Positions 1 through 7,290 of a stretch of DNA of 23,856 bases are shown here, piece by piece. The notes below the pieces were generated by a model, which saw only the letters and a program-made list of their open reading frames with translations, was not told where the DNA came from and did not search any database. The position numbers and the translations under genes are program-made. Position 1 is the stretch's first letter. The number at the start of each line of letters is the position of its first letter. Origin of the DNA: B73-G16 sp964448445 (lineage in GTDB: Bacteria; Desulfobacterota; B13-G15). The stretch spans positions 1 through 23,856 of the forward strand of contig CAYVAU010000019.1 in assembly GCA_964448445.1 (NCBI GenBank), in the 5' to 3' direction.

Positions 1-2
1 GG

Positions 3-887
3 TACATAAAGCGCACCCCGGTGGATCAATACAGGAGACAGGGCCGCGGGGGAAAGGGGAAGGTGGGCATCTCCTTGAGGGACGGCGATTTTGTGAAGCA
101 AATCTTCGTAGCCTCAACCACCGATCACCTCCTCTTTTTCACCGACAAGGGACGGGCCTATGGGATCAAGGTCCATGAAATCCCGGCACTGGCACCCTCA
201 AGCAGGGGAAAGGCGATAGCCGGATTGCTGAGGCTAGATCGAGATGAGGCGGTGGCAGCGGTGGTGACCGTCAAGGACTTCTCAAAGGGAGAGGTGCTGT
301 TTGCCACCAAAGAGGGGATGATCAAAAAAACACCCCTTGAGGAATTCCGCAATGCTCGACAATCGGGCCTCATAGCCCTCTCCCTGAAGGAGGGGGACAG
401 ACTCATAGGGGCAGAGATCCTCACCGACCAGCAGGACATCCTCCTCGGCACCAAGTTGGGAAACGCCATCCTCGTGCATTCCTCGGAAGTGAGGACCATG
501 GGACGTTCGGCTCAAGGGGTGAAGGGATTGAGGTTGAGGAAAGGCGATGAGGTGGTGGCGATGGTAGGGGTCCATAAAGAGGGATATCTCCTGCTTGTGA
601 CCGAGAGGGGTTACGGGAAAAGGGTAAGGGTTGAGGAGTTCAGGACACAGAAGCGAGGAGGGCAGGGGGTTGTTGCCATAAGGATCGCGCCCAAAAGCGG
701 CCCCGTGGTCGGCATCCTCTACCTTGAGGGAAATGAAGACATATTGCTTGGTTCCTCAGGGGGGATGATCCTGCGGATAAGGGCGAAACGGATACCGGTA
801 CAGGGACGGTACTCCACCGGGGCCAGACTCATGAAGCTCCAGAAGGAAGAACTGGTCACAGGAGTTGCGGCCTTCAGGGCCACATAA
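3..887 (+). CDS. gyrA: DNA gyrase subunit A, C-terminal part (5' truncated by window edge)
   Basis: This is the C-terminal DNA-wrapping domain of GyrA, the subunit that with GyrB introduces negative supercoils. The open frame runs in from the left edge in frame 3; the upstream residues read YIKRTPV before the first in-window GTG, so that GTG is internal and not a start. A GyrA-box-like motif (QGRGGKG, against the consensus QRRGGKG) lies about 13 residues in, which favours gyrase over ParC. About 295 residues are visible and contain repeated beta-pinwheel blades recognisable by recurring motifs such as LLFFTDKGRAYGIKV, VLFATKEGMIKKT, ILLGTKLGNAILV, LLVTERGYGKRV and ILLGSSGGMILRI. The breakage and tyrosine-ligation domains lie outside the window. 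It ends with TAA at 885-887. The next gene, rpmB, is about 200 bp downstream with its own likely promoter. Confidence 0.95.
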   Translation, partial: YIKRTPVDQYRRQGRGGKGKVGISLRDGDFVKQIFVASTTDHLLFFTDKGRAYGIKVHEIPALAPSSRGKAIAGLLRLDRDEAVAAVVTVKDFSKGEVLFATKEGMIKKTPLEEFRNARQSGLIALSLKEGDRLIGAEILTDQQDILLGTKLGNAILVHSSEVRTMGRSAQGVKGLRLRKGDEVVAMVGVHKEGYLLLVTERGYGKRVRVEEFRTQKRGGQGVVAIRIAPKSGPVVGILYLEGNEDILLGSSGGMILRIRAKRIPVQGRYSTGARLMKLQKEELVTGVAAFRAT

Positions 888-1063
888 CCTCGGTAAACCC
901 AGCTTTCAAGGCTCAATATCCAGGTTCTTTCCCTGTGGCGAAGGAGAGGCTCAGAGCTTCTTTGAGGTAGCAGAGCTCAGGGACATGTTTCCCTCCTGGT
1001 CGATCTGGTTATGTGGAGAGGGCCCAGGGGATACACCTTGACATCGGCTCACTCTGGAGGTTA
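885..1063 (+). other. unassigned gyrA-rpmB gap with potential long-range pairing
   Basis: No protein gene is supported here. The ends can pair: 885-891 with 1057-1063 (7 bp), 906-911 with 1036-1041 (6 bp) and 917-921 with 1029-1033 (5 bp), giving a rod-like shape. Inside are two hairpins, ctcagag/ctttgag near 949-965 and aggga/tccct near 979-994. The overall size (about 179 nt) resembles a 6S-like RNA or an rpmB leader, but I do not recognise conserved 6S sequence blocks, and the 3' side overlaps the proposed rpmB promoter. Treat as a candidate only. Confidence 0.2.
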
Positions 1064-1067
1064 AAAA
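1038..1067 (+). promoter_or_regulatory. candidate sigma70 promoter of rpmB
   Basis: A perfect -35 TTGACA (1038-1043) is followed by an 18-nt spacer and a weak -10 TAAAAA (1062-1067). The start codon is 18 nt beyond the -10, with a Shine-Dalgarno GGGAGG in between. This gives rpmB transcription independent of gyrA. Confidence 0.45.
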
Positions 1068-1085
1068 GGAAACGGGAGGACGGAA

Positions 1086-1289
1086 ATGGCTCGGATTTGT
1101 GCTATATGCGGAAAAGGACCGATGCGGGGACATAATGTAAGCCACGCCGGTAACAGGACGAAGCGGGTCTTCAACCCAAACCTCCAGAGGGTAAGAGCCC
1201 TTGTGGATGGTAAGATAAAGAGGATAAGGGTCTGCACCAAGTGTTTGAAGGCGGGCAAGGTCATCAAGCCTCCGCTACCCACCTCTTGA
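1086..1289 (+). CDS. rpmB: 50S ribosomal protein L28
   Basis: Ribosomal protein L28 of the large subunit, 67 residues, a normal length for the short zinc-ribbon form. The N-terminus MARICAICGKGP and the GHNVSHAGNRTKRVF segment are typical. Two CxxC pairs (CAIC at residues 5-8 and CTKC near residues 51-54) form the expected zinc site; many other bacteria have the cysteine-free form. The ATG is preceded by GGGAGG at a suitable distance. Its last 26 bp overlap, tail to tail, the 3' end of the (p)ppGpp synthetase gene on the other strand, so no terminator separates the two. Confidence 0.95.
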   Translation: MARICAICGKGPMRGHNVSHAGNRTKRVFNPNLQRVRALVDGKIKRIRVCTKCLKAGKVIKPPLPTS

Positions 1290-3429
1290 TCCTCTCCACC
1301 TTTTTCACCCCTTTCACCTTCCTTAGAGAAGTGAGGAGTTTGTTCAGTTGTTTGGCGCTTGAGACTTCCAGTTCGAAATAATTGACCGCTTCTCCTGCCT
1401 TCGTCGTGCTTATGTAGGCCTTGGTGATATTCACCCCGTGATTGGATATGGAGGTGGTGAGGGCTGCCAGCAACCCCTTCCTGTCATCCGCATAGACCTT
1501 TATCTTTGCGGGCAGCGCAAAACCCTTTTCCACCTTCCACTCCACCTCCACGCAGCGCTCCGGGGGAACCGAGAGGAGATTGGGGCAATCCGCCGTATGG
1601 ATGGTTATGCCCCTTCCCCTCGTCACAAACCCTACGACCTTATCTCCCGGCAGGGGGTTACAACAGCGGGCAAAGTGCACCACCAGGTCCTCCATCCCGT
1701 CGACCTTTATGAGGTCGCTGGTTCCAAAGATCCTCCTTCTGCGCGGCTCGGGAGCCCTTTCCCTCGCTAATGCCTGTGGAGCCACCTTTCCCAGGACCTG
1801 CTGAGGGGTGACCTTGCCGAAGCCCACGGCCGCAAAGAGATCATCGGCTGACTTGAAACTGAAGGCCTGTGCTACCTTGTCGATTTCGCCCTTCCCCAGA
1901 AATTCCCTCAGGGAAAGCCCCGCCTTTTTGAATTCCTTCTCACACAGGTCCTTCCCGAGACCTATAGCATGACTCCTCTCCTGTTCCCTTATGTAACGCA
2001 GGATCTTGGCCCTTGCCCTCGATGTCTTCACAAACTTGAGCCAATCACGGCTCGGATGGGCCTTCGGGGAGGTTATGATCTCCACGGTCTCACCACTTCG
2101 CAACTCATAATCCAAAGGCACAAGCCTACCGTTGACCCTCGCCCCCGCACAGTGATGCCCCACCTCGGTGTGAATGCTATAGGCGAAATCCACCGGCGTC
2201 GCCCCCTTCGGCAGGGCCTTTACCTCTCCCTTCGGCGTGAAAACATAGACCTCTGTGGGATAAAGGTCGATCTTCAGATTCCTCAAAAACTCCCTGCTGT
2301 CATCCAATTCCTGTTGCAACTCCAGCATCTGCCTCAACCATCCAAAACGCCGTATGTCATCCTCCGTAATCCCCTTCCCACCCTTATACCTCCAATGGGC
2401 AGCTATCCCCTCCTCCGCCACCTTGTGCATCTCCCAGGTCCTTATCTGCACCTCCATCCTCTCCCCATAAGGACCTATCACCGTAGTATGCAGCGATTGA
2501 TAAAGATTGGGCTTGGGTAAAGCAATATAATCCTTAAACCTCCCGGGTACGGGTGTCCATAAAGAATGAATGACCCCAAGGGCTTGATAACATTCCTTTT
2601 CTGTACCCACAATTACCCGGAAAGCAATGAGGTCATAAACCCTGTCAAAATCAATTCCCAAACGTTGCATTTTCGAATACACACTATAGGGTTCTTTTAT
2701 CCTCCCATGGACTTCTGCTTTAATTCCATGATCAGATAATTTTTCCTTAAGGATTTGTCTTATTTCCTCGATATATTTACCCTTTTCTTTTTCGAACTTC
2801 CTCAGTCTCCTTGCAATTTCACTATAAGCATTGGGATCGAGGTATTTAAAAGATAGATTCTCTAACTCATTTTTCATCCATTCGATGCCCAATCTGTGAG
2901 CTATAGGAGCGTAAATATCGAGAGTTTCTCTCGCTATGATTTTCCTCTTTTCGGGGTGATGGTGTTCGAGGGTTCGCATATTATGAAGGCGATCTGCCAA
3001 TTTTATTAGAATTACGCGGACATCTTTTATCATGGCCATTATCATTTTGCGGTAATTTTCAGCCTGTTCTTCCTCGCGGTCGGTGAAGTAGAGTCTGCTG
3101 ATCTTCGTCACTCCATCGACAAGTTGTGCAATTTCTTGGCCAAAGGTGTCTTGCAGTTCGTCGTAGGTGGTGAGGGTATCCTCGAGGACATCGTGTAGCA
3201 ATCCAGCGCAGATGCTGGCGAGATCGAGTTTCATTCTGGCCAAAATCATGGCGACCTCAAGGGGGTGGACGAGGTAGGGTTCACCTGAGAGGCGCAGCTG
3301 TCCCCTGTGTACCTTGGCGGAAAACACATAGGCCTTCTCCAGCAGTGAGAAGTCCGCCTCGGGGAAGTAGCTTTCCACCTGTTCCCTTATATCGTTGAAG
3401 CGGATTATGTGACGGCGTCTGAAGATCAT
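1264..3429 (-). CDS. rel: bifunctional (p)ppGpp synthetase/hydrolase (RelA/SpoT family)
   Basis: Stringent-response enzyme that makes and degrades (p)ppGpp. From the ATG at 3429 the protein is 721 residues, normal for a bifunctional Rel. Domains in order: HD hydrolase (H near 41, LLHD near 78-81, then VLEDT); synthetase (YSVYSKM near 248-254 and YDLIAFR near 265-271, carrying the catalytic Asp; later YQSLHTT and MEVQIRT); TGS (YVFTPKGEVKALPKGATPVD); a zinc-finger-type segment with an RCCNPLPGD motif; and a C-terminal ACT domain. Both catalytic halves look intact. A longer frame begins with TTG at 3468, but that triplet lies in the likely -35 box and the family normally starts near IRFNDI, so the ATG is preferred. 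The stretch at about 2560-3060 is clearly more AT-rich than the rest of the gene. Confidence 0.95.
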   Translation of the reverse strand: MIFRRRHIIRFNDIREQVESYFPEADFSLLEKAYVFSAKVHRGQLRLSGEPYLVHPLEVAMILARMKLDLASICAGLLHDVLEDTLTTYDELQDTFGQEIAQLVDGVTKISRLYFTDREEEQAENYRKMIMAMIKDVRVILIKLADRLHNMRTLEHHHPEKRKIIARETLDIYAPIAHRLGIEWMKNELENLSFKYLDPNAYSEIARRLRKFEKEKGKYIEEIRQILKEKLSDHGIKAEVHGRIKEPYSVYSKMQRLGIDFDRVYDLIAFRVIVGTEKECYQALGVIHSLWTPVPGRFKDYIALPKPNLYQSLHTTVIGPYGERMEVQIRTWEMHKVAEEGIAAHWRYKGGKGITEDDIRRFGWLRQMLELQQELDDSREFLRNLKIDLYPTEVYVFTPKGEVKALPKGATPVDFAYSIHTEVGHHCAGARVNGRLVPLDYELRSGETVEIITSPKAHPSRDWLKFVKTSRARAKILRYIREQERSHAIGLGKDLCEKEFKKAGLSLREFLGKGEIDKVAQAFSFKSADDLFAAVGFGKVTPQQVLGKVAPQALARERAPEPRRRRIFGTSDLIKVDGMEDLVVHFARCCNPLPGDKVVGFVTRGRGITIHTADCPNLLSVPPERCVEVEWKVEKGFALPAKIKVYADDRKGLLAALTTSISNHGVNITKAYISTTKAGEAVNYFELEVSSAKQLNKLLTSLRKVKGVKKVERIKRWVAEA

Positions 3430-3439
3430 GCCTTTTGAA

Positions 3440-3468
3440 ATCTTACCCCCAAAGGCGGGCCATTCCAA
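3440..3468 (-). promoter_or_regulatory. candidate promoter of rel, very close to its ATG
   Basis: On the minus strand TTGGAA (3463-3468), 17-nt spacer, TAAGAT (3440-3445), then only 10 nt to the ATG at 3429. It starts a few bases beyond the iorB terminator. Transcription from here would give a leader of about 3-4 nt. Confidence 0.4.
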
Positions 3469-3471
3469 TAC

Positions 3472-3499
3472 AAAAAGGGGGCCTTTAGGGCCCCCTTTT
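3472..3499 (-). terminator. intrinsic terminator after iorB
   Basis: An 11-bp perfect stem (AAAAGGGGGCC with GGCCCCCTTTT) with a 5-nt loop. Read on the minus strand it ends in TTTTT and lies 11 nt beyond the iorB stop. It separates the ior operon from rel. The run of T on the other side means it could also work on the + strand, but no + gene ends here. Confidence 0.85.
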
Positions 3500-3510
3500 G
3501 AAATTTGGGG

Positions 3511-4098
3511 TCAGCGACAGGAAATGGCTTTACGCCCCTCGTGGAAGGCAGTGAGGTTCAGGTTCCTGAACCTCTCCGGGACCCGTTCCATCAGGCTTTC
3601 CTCCCACAGGGATTCCTCTATGTTGAGGAAGGTGCTCAGGGCTCCAAGCAGTATCACGTTGGCCACCCGAGGGTTGCCGAGTCCTTTTGCCATTTCGGTT
3701 GCCGGGATGAAGTATACCCGTTCGAAATGGGCCTTAAGGAATTCCTCCACATCCTTTGGGTACTCCATCTCTCCCCGATTTACCGCAGGGGGGTTGATCT
3801 GGACGGTGTCAGTAATCACCACTGTGGAGGGATTGCACCACTCGACCCACCTCAAGGCCTCGAGCTTTTCGGTGGCAAACAGGTAATCCGCCTCACCCAT
3901 CGGTATCACGGGCGAATAGACCTTCTGTCCGAACCTTATGTGGCTGATCACCGCGCCTCCCCTTTGGGCCATACCATGGACCTCCCCCTGTTTGACCTCG
4001 TATCCGGCCTTGAAGAAGGTATCGGCCATGACCGCACTGGCCAGGATTATCCCCTGTCCCCCTACACCGCAGACCAGGATGTTGGTCGTCCTATCCAT
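3511..4098 (-). CDS. iorB: indolepyruvate:ferredoxin oxidoreductase, beta (gamma-domain) subunit
   Basis: Small subunit of indolepyruvate ferredoxin oxidoreductase, which oxidatively decarboxylates aryl pyruvates from aromatic amino acid transamination to aryl-acetyl-CoA, reducing ferredoxin in the cytoplasm. The 195-residue length is usual. It has the N-terminal glycine-rich motif ILVCGVGGQGIILAS and the EVHGMAQRGGAVISHIRFG signature of the pyruvate-ferredoxin oxidoreductase gamma family. The ATG has a strong Shine-Dalgarno (AGGAGGGG) and sits 12 nt after the iorA stop, so it is co-transcribed with iorA. A strong terminator follows. Confidence 0.93.
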   Translation of the reverse strand: MDRTTNILVCGVGGQGIILASAVMADTFFKAGYEVKQGEVHGMAQRGGAVISHIRFGQKVYSPVIPMGEADYLFATEKLEALRWVEWCNPSTVVITDTVQINPPAVNRGEMEYPKDVEEFLKAHFERVYFIPATEMAKGLGNPRVANVILLGALSTFLNIEESLWEESLMERVPERFRNLNLTAFHEGRKAISCR

Positions 4099-4110
4099 AG
4101 GTCCCCTCCT

Positions 4111-5955
4111 TTATCCAGGATACCTAACCTTGAAGCCTATCGGGACCTCCTCCTTTTGTCCCTTTATGGCCCCGAATTTACAGACCTGGTAACAAAGGCC
4201 ACAGCCGTTGCACAAAAATTCGTTGATTACCGCAACGCCCTTTCTCTTCTTGGTCTTGCCATCCTTCGTCCTGTATTCGCCAGCCTTTGAGGAATCCCAG
4301 GAAAGGGCCGGGCAACCCAATTCCAGACACTGCCTGCAACCGGTGCATATCTCCTCGTCCACAAACAGAGGCGGATTGTAGGATTCGATGGCCCTCCTTA
4401 AGAGGGCACAGGGACCATCCTTGGTGACGATAAAGGAAGGTTCGTCCTTTTCGATCTCTTCCTTCACCACCCTTTCGATCTCATCCAACTTGTAAGGGTT
4501 GACTTCCCTTACATTTTCTTCCTTAACTCCCAGGGCCTTCGCCAATTCCACATAATTGACCGCAAAGGTCCTTTCTCCTTTAGCCGTGTAACCCGAACCG
4601 GGATGTTCCTGGGAACCGGTCATGGCGGTGGTCCAATTGTTCAGGACGATCACCGTCCCGTTGGCCCTGTTATAGGTCATGTTGAGAAGGGGGGTTACAC
4701 CAGCGTGAAGGAAGGTGGATTCACCGAGCACACACACCACCTTCCCCAACGCCTTTTCCTTGAGGACCTGGGCAGCCCCTTCCAGCATACCGACACTGGA
4801 CCCCATGCAGACGCAGGTGTGTATGGATCTTAACGGTGGCAGCGTTCCCAGGGTGTAACAGCCTATATCACCGAAGACGAACAGCTTCAGCTTTTTGAGC
4901 ACGTAGATGATCCCCCTGTGGGGGCAGCCTGCACACAGGTTTGGTGGCCGTCCGGGAATGGGGGAAGGGTACTTGATGGGGGCAGTGTAAGGTTTGCCCT
5001 GGATGGCCTCCCGAAGCCTGGTCGGCGAAAGCTCCCCATAGATGGGGATGCGGTCCTTACCCACATGGACCGTGATCCCCATTGCCTTGATGTTCTCCTC
5101 CAGGAAGGGATCGAGCTCTTCTATTACCCAGAGCTCCTTCACCTTAGAGGCAAACTCCCTTATCTTTCGCTCCGGAAGGGGCCACACCATTCCCAGTTTC
5201 AGAAAGCTGTGGTCGGGGAAGACCTCCTTGGCATACTGATAGGAGATACCACTTGTGATGATCCCCACATCGGTATTGCCCCACTCTACCCGGTTGTGTT
5301 CGAACTCCTCGGCGAACTCCTTGAGCCTCTTCAGCCTCTCTTCCACAAACACGTGTCTGGGGCCGGCGTAGGCCGGGATCATCGTATATTTTTTTTCATT
5401 GGGCTTAAGTTCAAAGCTTCGCGAAGGTTCCTGTCTGGGTTTGAGTTCCACAATGCCTCGCGAATGCGAAAGCCGGGTGACACTGCGGAGCATCACAGGT
5501 GTGTCGAACCTTTCGGAAATTTCAAAGGCAAGCTTTGCGAATTCTTTGGCCTCGTGGGCATCCGAAGGCTCGAGCATGGGGACCTTGGCGAAACGGGCAT
5601 AATGGCGGTTGTCCTGCTCATTCTGTGAGCTATGCAAAGCCGGATCATCCGCTGTCACCAGGACCAGTCCCCCTTCAATGCCCGTATAAGAAAGGGTCAT
5701 CAGGGCATCTGCCGCCACATTCACCCCCACATGCTTCATGGAGGCCATAGCCCGCGCCCCAGCCAGCGACGCCCCCGCAGCGGCAAGCAGGGCATCCTTC
5801 TCATTGGTGGCCCATTCGGCTTGAACTTCGGCATACTGGGTCAAGCTCTCCAGGATCTCCGAACTCGGCGTACCCGGATATGCCGAGGCAAAAACCACCC
5901 CGGCCTCCCACGCCCCCCTGGCTATGGCTTCGTTACCAAGCATAACTTTCTTCAT
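4111..5955 (-). CDS. iorA: indolepyruvate:ferredoxin oxidoreductase, alpha subunit
   Basis: Large catalytic subunit, 614 residues from the ATG at 5955 (an in-frame GTG two codons earlier lies inside the Shine-Dalgarno run GAGGAGGTGGG). The N-terminal pyrimidine-binding domain starts GNEAIARGAWEAGVVFASAYPGTPSSE shortened here to its key part AYPGTPS. The thiamine diphosphate domain has CAGCPHRG, GDIGCYTLG and TTAMTG. The Mg-binding motif reads GES (Glu at about 412) where IorA normally has GDS, with NN at 439-440. The last ~80 residues carry two [4Fe-4S] ferredoxin motifs, CTGCRQCLELGCP and CNGCGLCYQVC. It lies 10 nt after the upstream zinc-ribbon gene and 12 nt before iorB, forming one operon. 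The substrate (indole-, phenyl- or hydroxyphenylpyruvate) cannot be read from sequence. Confidence 0.95.
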   Translation of the reverse strand: MKKVMLGNEAIARGAWEAGVVFASAYPGTPSSEILESLTQYAEVQAEWATNEKDALLAAAGASLAGARAMASMKHVGVNVAADALMTLSYTGIEGGLVLVTADDPALHSSQNEQDNRHYARFAKVPMLEPSDAHEAKEFAKLAFEISERFDTPVMLRSVTRLSHSRGIVELKPRQEPSRSFELKPNEKKYTMIPAYAGPRHVFVEERLKRLKEFAEEFEHNRVEWGNTDVGIITSGISYQYAKEVFPDHSFLKLGMVWPLPERKIREFASKVKELWVIEELDPFLEENIKAMGITVHVGKDRIPIYGELSPTRLREAIQGKPYTAPIKYPSPIPGRPPNLCAGCPHRGIIYVLKKLKLFVFGDIGCYTLGTLPPLRSIHTCVCMGSSVGMLEGAAQVLKEKALGKVVCVLGESTFLHAGVTPLLNMTYNRANGTVIVLNNWTTAMTGSQEHPGSGYTAKGERTFAVNYVELAKALGVKEENVREVNPYKLDEIERVVKEEIEKDEPSFIVTKDGPCALLRRAIESYNPPLFVDEEICTGCRQCLELGCPALSWDSSKAGEYRTKDGKTKKRKGVAVINEFLCNGCGLCYQVCKFGAIKGQKEEVPIGFKVRYPG

Positions 5956-5965
5956 GCCCACCTCC

Positions 5966-6442
5966 TCACATATTTCTCCTCCACAGGACCCTTATAAATC
6001 GATCCCCTTCCGAATAATTGAAATCCAGCTCCCCTTTATGAGCCCTGTAGAGGGCTTCACCAATCCTCCTGGCCAGATGGTCGTCGGTGAAGGTCAAACG
6101 CAAACCGTCCTTCCTTTCCTCGACCTTCATCATCCTCTTCAGAGGCGAGCGTTCCTTCTCCTCCTCCACGATATTCTGGACGAGATTGAGGATCTCTTCC
6201 CTGTGCTCGAGGAAATAGTCACCGGAAAGGATCAGCTCCCCGGCAGGATAATCGTCCCGGATGCGCCTGCAGGCCGGACAGAGATGCTGCTCCGTAACAG
6301 CTTTCGCTTCACCAGAGGGCCAAGTCCACCTCCCGTTGATATAAACAGCCCCACAGTCGGGACAAAACACCCCCTCTGGGAACTTCTTCCCCTCAAAATA
6401 AGGATCGTGCTCCCACTCCTTCAAAAGCCTGTCCTTTCTCAT
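5966..6442 (-). CDS. zinc-ribbon protein, BCAM0308-like, first gene of the ior operon
   Basis: A 158-residue soluble protein of unknown function. Visible features: CPDCGAVY near residues 27-34 and CPACRRIRDDYPAG near 75-88, two CxxC knuckles that should bind one zinc; then a helical DYFLEHREEILNLVQNIVEEE segment given here by its core HREEILNLVQN; and a C-terminal part with DDHLARRIGEALYRAHKGELDF (core HLARRIGEALYRAH). This layout resembles what is annotated as the BCAM0308 family, distantly recalling the NMD3 zinc region; I make this match from memory. The ATG at 6442 has a GGAAGG Shine-Dalgarno six bases upstream. It stops 10 nt before iorA and is therefore co-transcribed with iorAB, but the reason for that pairing is unknown. 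Confidence 0.75.
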   Translation of the reverse strand: MRKDRLLKEWEHDPYFEGKKFPEGVFCPDCGAVYINGRWTWPSGEAKAVTEQHLCPACRRIRDDYPAGELILSGDYFLEHREEILNLVQNIVEEEKERSPLKRMMKVEERKDGLRLTFTDDHLARRIGEALYRAHKGELDFNYSEGDRFIRVLWRRNM

Positions 6443-6592
6443 GAAAACCCTTCCAAGGGGATTTGTGCCCTTTTATGAAAACCAGTTTGCTTTATCCTCC
6501 AAAGAGATGAAGAGAAAGAATGTGAAGAAGGGAACTTTGGTGTTTGAAAAATAAACAGAGGTCTAAATCGATCCATTTTTACAGCCGGTACC

Positions 6593-6622
6593 ATTATAGA
6601 CGAAAGGTTGGGGGATGATCAA
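6593..6622 (-). promoter_or_regulatory. sigma70 promoter of the ior operon
   Basis: On the minus strand TTGATC (6617-6622), 18-nt spacer, perfect TATAAT (6593-6598). The start site would be near 6586, giving a 5' leader of about 140 nt before the ATG at 6442, in contrast to the very short leaders elsewhere in the window. The leader is AT-rich and I recognise no riboswitch in it. Confidence 0.65.
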
Positions 6623-6676
6623 GGGGAGTTTTTGGGTCGGTGTATTTCAAAAAATATTTTTTATTTTCCGCATTTC

Positions 6677-6705
6677 TTGCCTTGGCGGATGTGGCGTGGT
6701 AATAG
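6677..6705 (+). promoter_or_regulatory. weak candidate promoter of the phosphatidyltransferase gene
   Basis: TTGCCT (6677-6682), 17-nt spacer, extended -10 TGg-TAATAG (6697-6705), then 9 nt to the ATG at 6715. The hexamers are poor matches, but there is no Shine-Dalgarno before this ATG, which fits a near-leaderless start. Confidence 0.3.
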
Positions 6706-6714
6706 CAACAAGCG

Positions 6715-7290
6715 ATGCTCGGTAGGGTTCTGGGTCAGAGGTATGATCCCCTGCTTTATCGTGTAGCGAAGGTGATGGGGCTTGCCACCAATCCCAATTT
6801 GCTCACCCTCTTTGGGGTCATCTGCAGTGCCTTGGCCTCTTTCCTTGTGGCCATCGGGGTATGGAGGTGGGCAGGGGTAGCGGTGCTCCTCGGGGGGTTC
6901 TTTGACATGCTTGATGGGGCGGTGGCGAGGATGGAGGGGAGGGTGAGTTCCTTTGGTGCCTTTTTCGATTCCGTCATGGACAGGTTTTCGGATTTCTTCG
7001 TCTTCATCGGCTTGGTCTATTGGTATTCCCTCGGGGGGAATTACGGGTATGTGCTCTTGGGGCTTTTTGCCATGATGGGCAGCATACTCGTTCCCTTCTG
7101 CAGGGCGAGGGCCGAAACGGTTATACCATCTTGTAAGGTGGGCGTTTTGGAGCGGCCCGAGAGGGTGATCCTTTTGGCCTTTGGCCTGCTCACGGGATGG
7201 ATGGGAGCGGTTTTGTGGATCGTGATGGTGTTGAGCTTTATCACCGTGTTTCAGAGGATCCTCTACACCCGGAACCTTCTGAAGGGATAA
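6715..7290 (+). CDS. CDP-alcohol phosphatidyltransferase family membrane protein
   Basis: Membrane enzyme that transfers a phosphatidyl group from CDP-diacylglycerol (or CDP-archaeol in archaeal relatives) to an alcohol in phospholipid synthesis. The full catalytic motif is visible: D64-x2-D67-G68-x2-A71-R72-x8-G81-x3-D85-x3-D89, including FFDMLDGAVARMEG. At 191 residues it has several hydrophobic segments (around 34-62, 93-118 and 150-182). The motif spacing fits the class I family; whether the acceptor is glycerol-3-phosphate (PgsA), inositol phosphate or serine cannot be decided, so no symbol is given. No Shine-Dalgarno precedes the ATG. The last 50 bp overlap the 3' end of ispG on the other strand. 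Confidence 0.85.
   Translation: MLGRVLGQRYDPLLYRVAKVMGLATNPNLLTLFGVICSALASFLVAIGVWRWAGVAVLLGGFFDMLDGAVARMEGRVSSFGAFFDSVMDRFSDFFVFIGLVYWYSLGGNYGYVLLGLFAMMGSILVPFCRARAETVIPSCKVGVLERPERVILLAFGLLTGWMGAVLWIVMVLSFITVFQRILYTRNLLKG

Noticed and set aside
885..1063. Firm call of 6S RNA or SRP RNA
   Set aside because: Size and end pairing fit 6S loosely, but conserved central-bubble sequences and the SRP GNAR-loop block are not recognised; left as a candidate only.
1969..2520. 183-codon + frame inside rel
   Set aside because: Antisense to conserved Rel domains; His/Pro/Leu-rich shadow composition.
3463..3468. TTG at 3468 as start of rel
   Set aside because: It forms the likely -35 box and the 13 extra residues are not conserved in the family.
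3505..4290. 261-codon + frame over iorB
   Set aside because: Antisense shadow of a clear iorB/iorA; no motif and no Shine-Dalgarno context.
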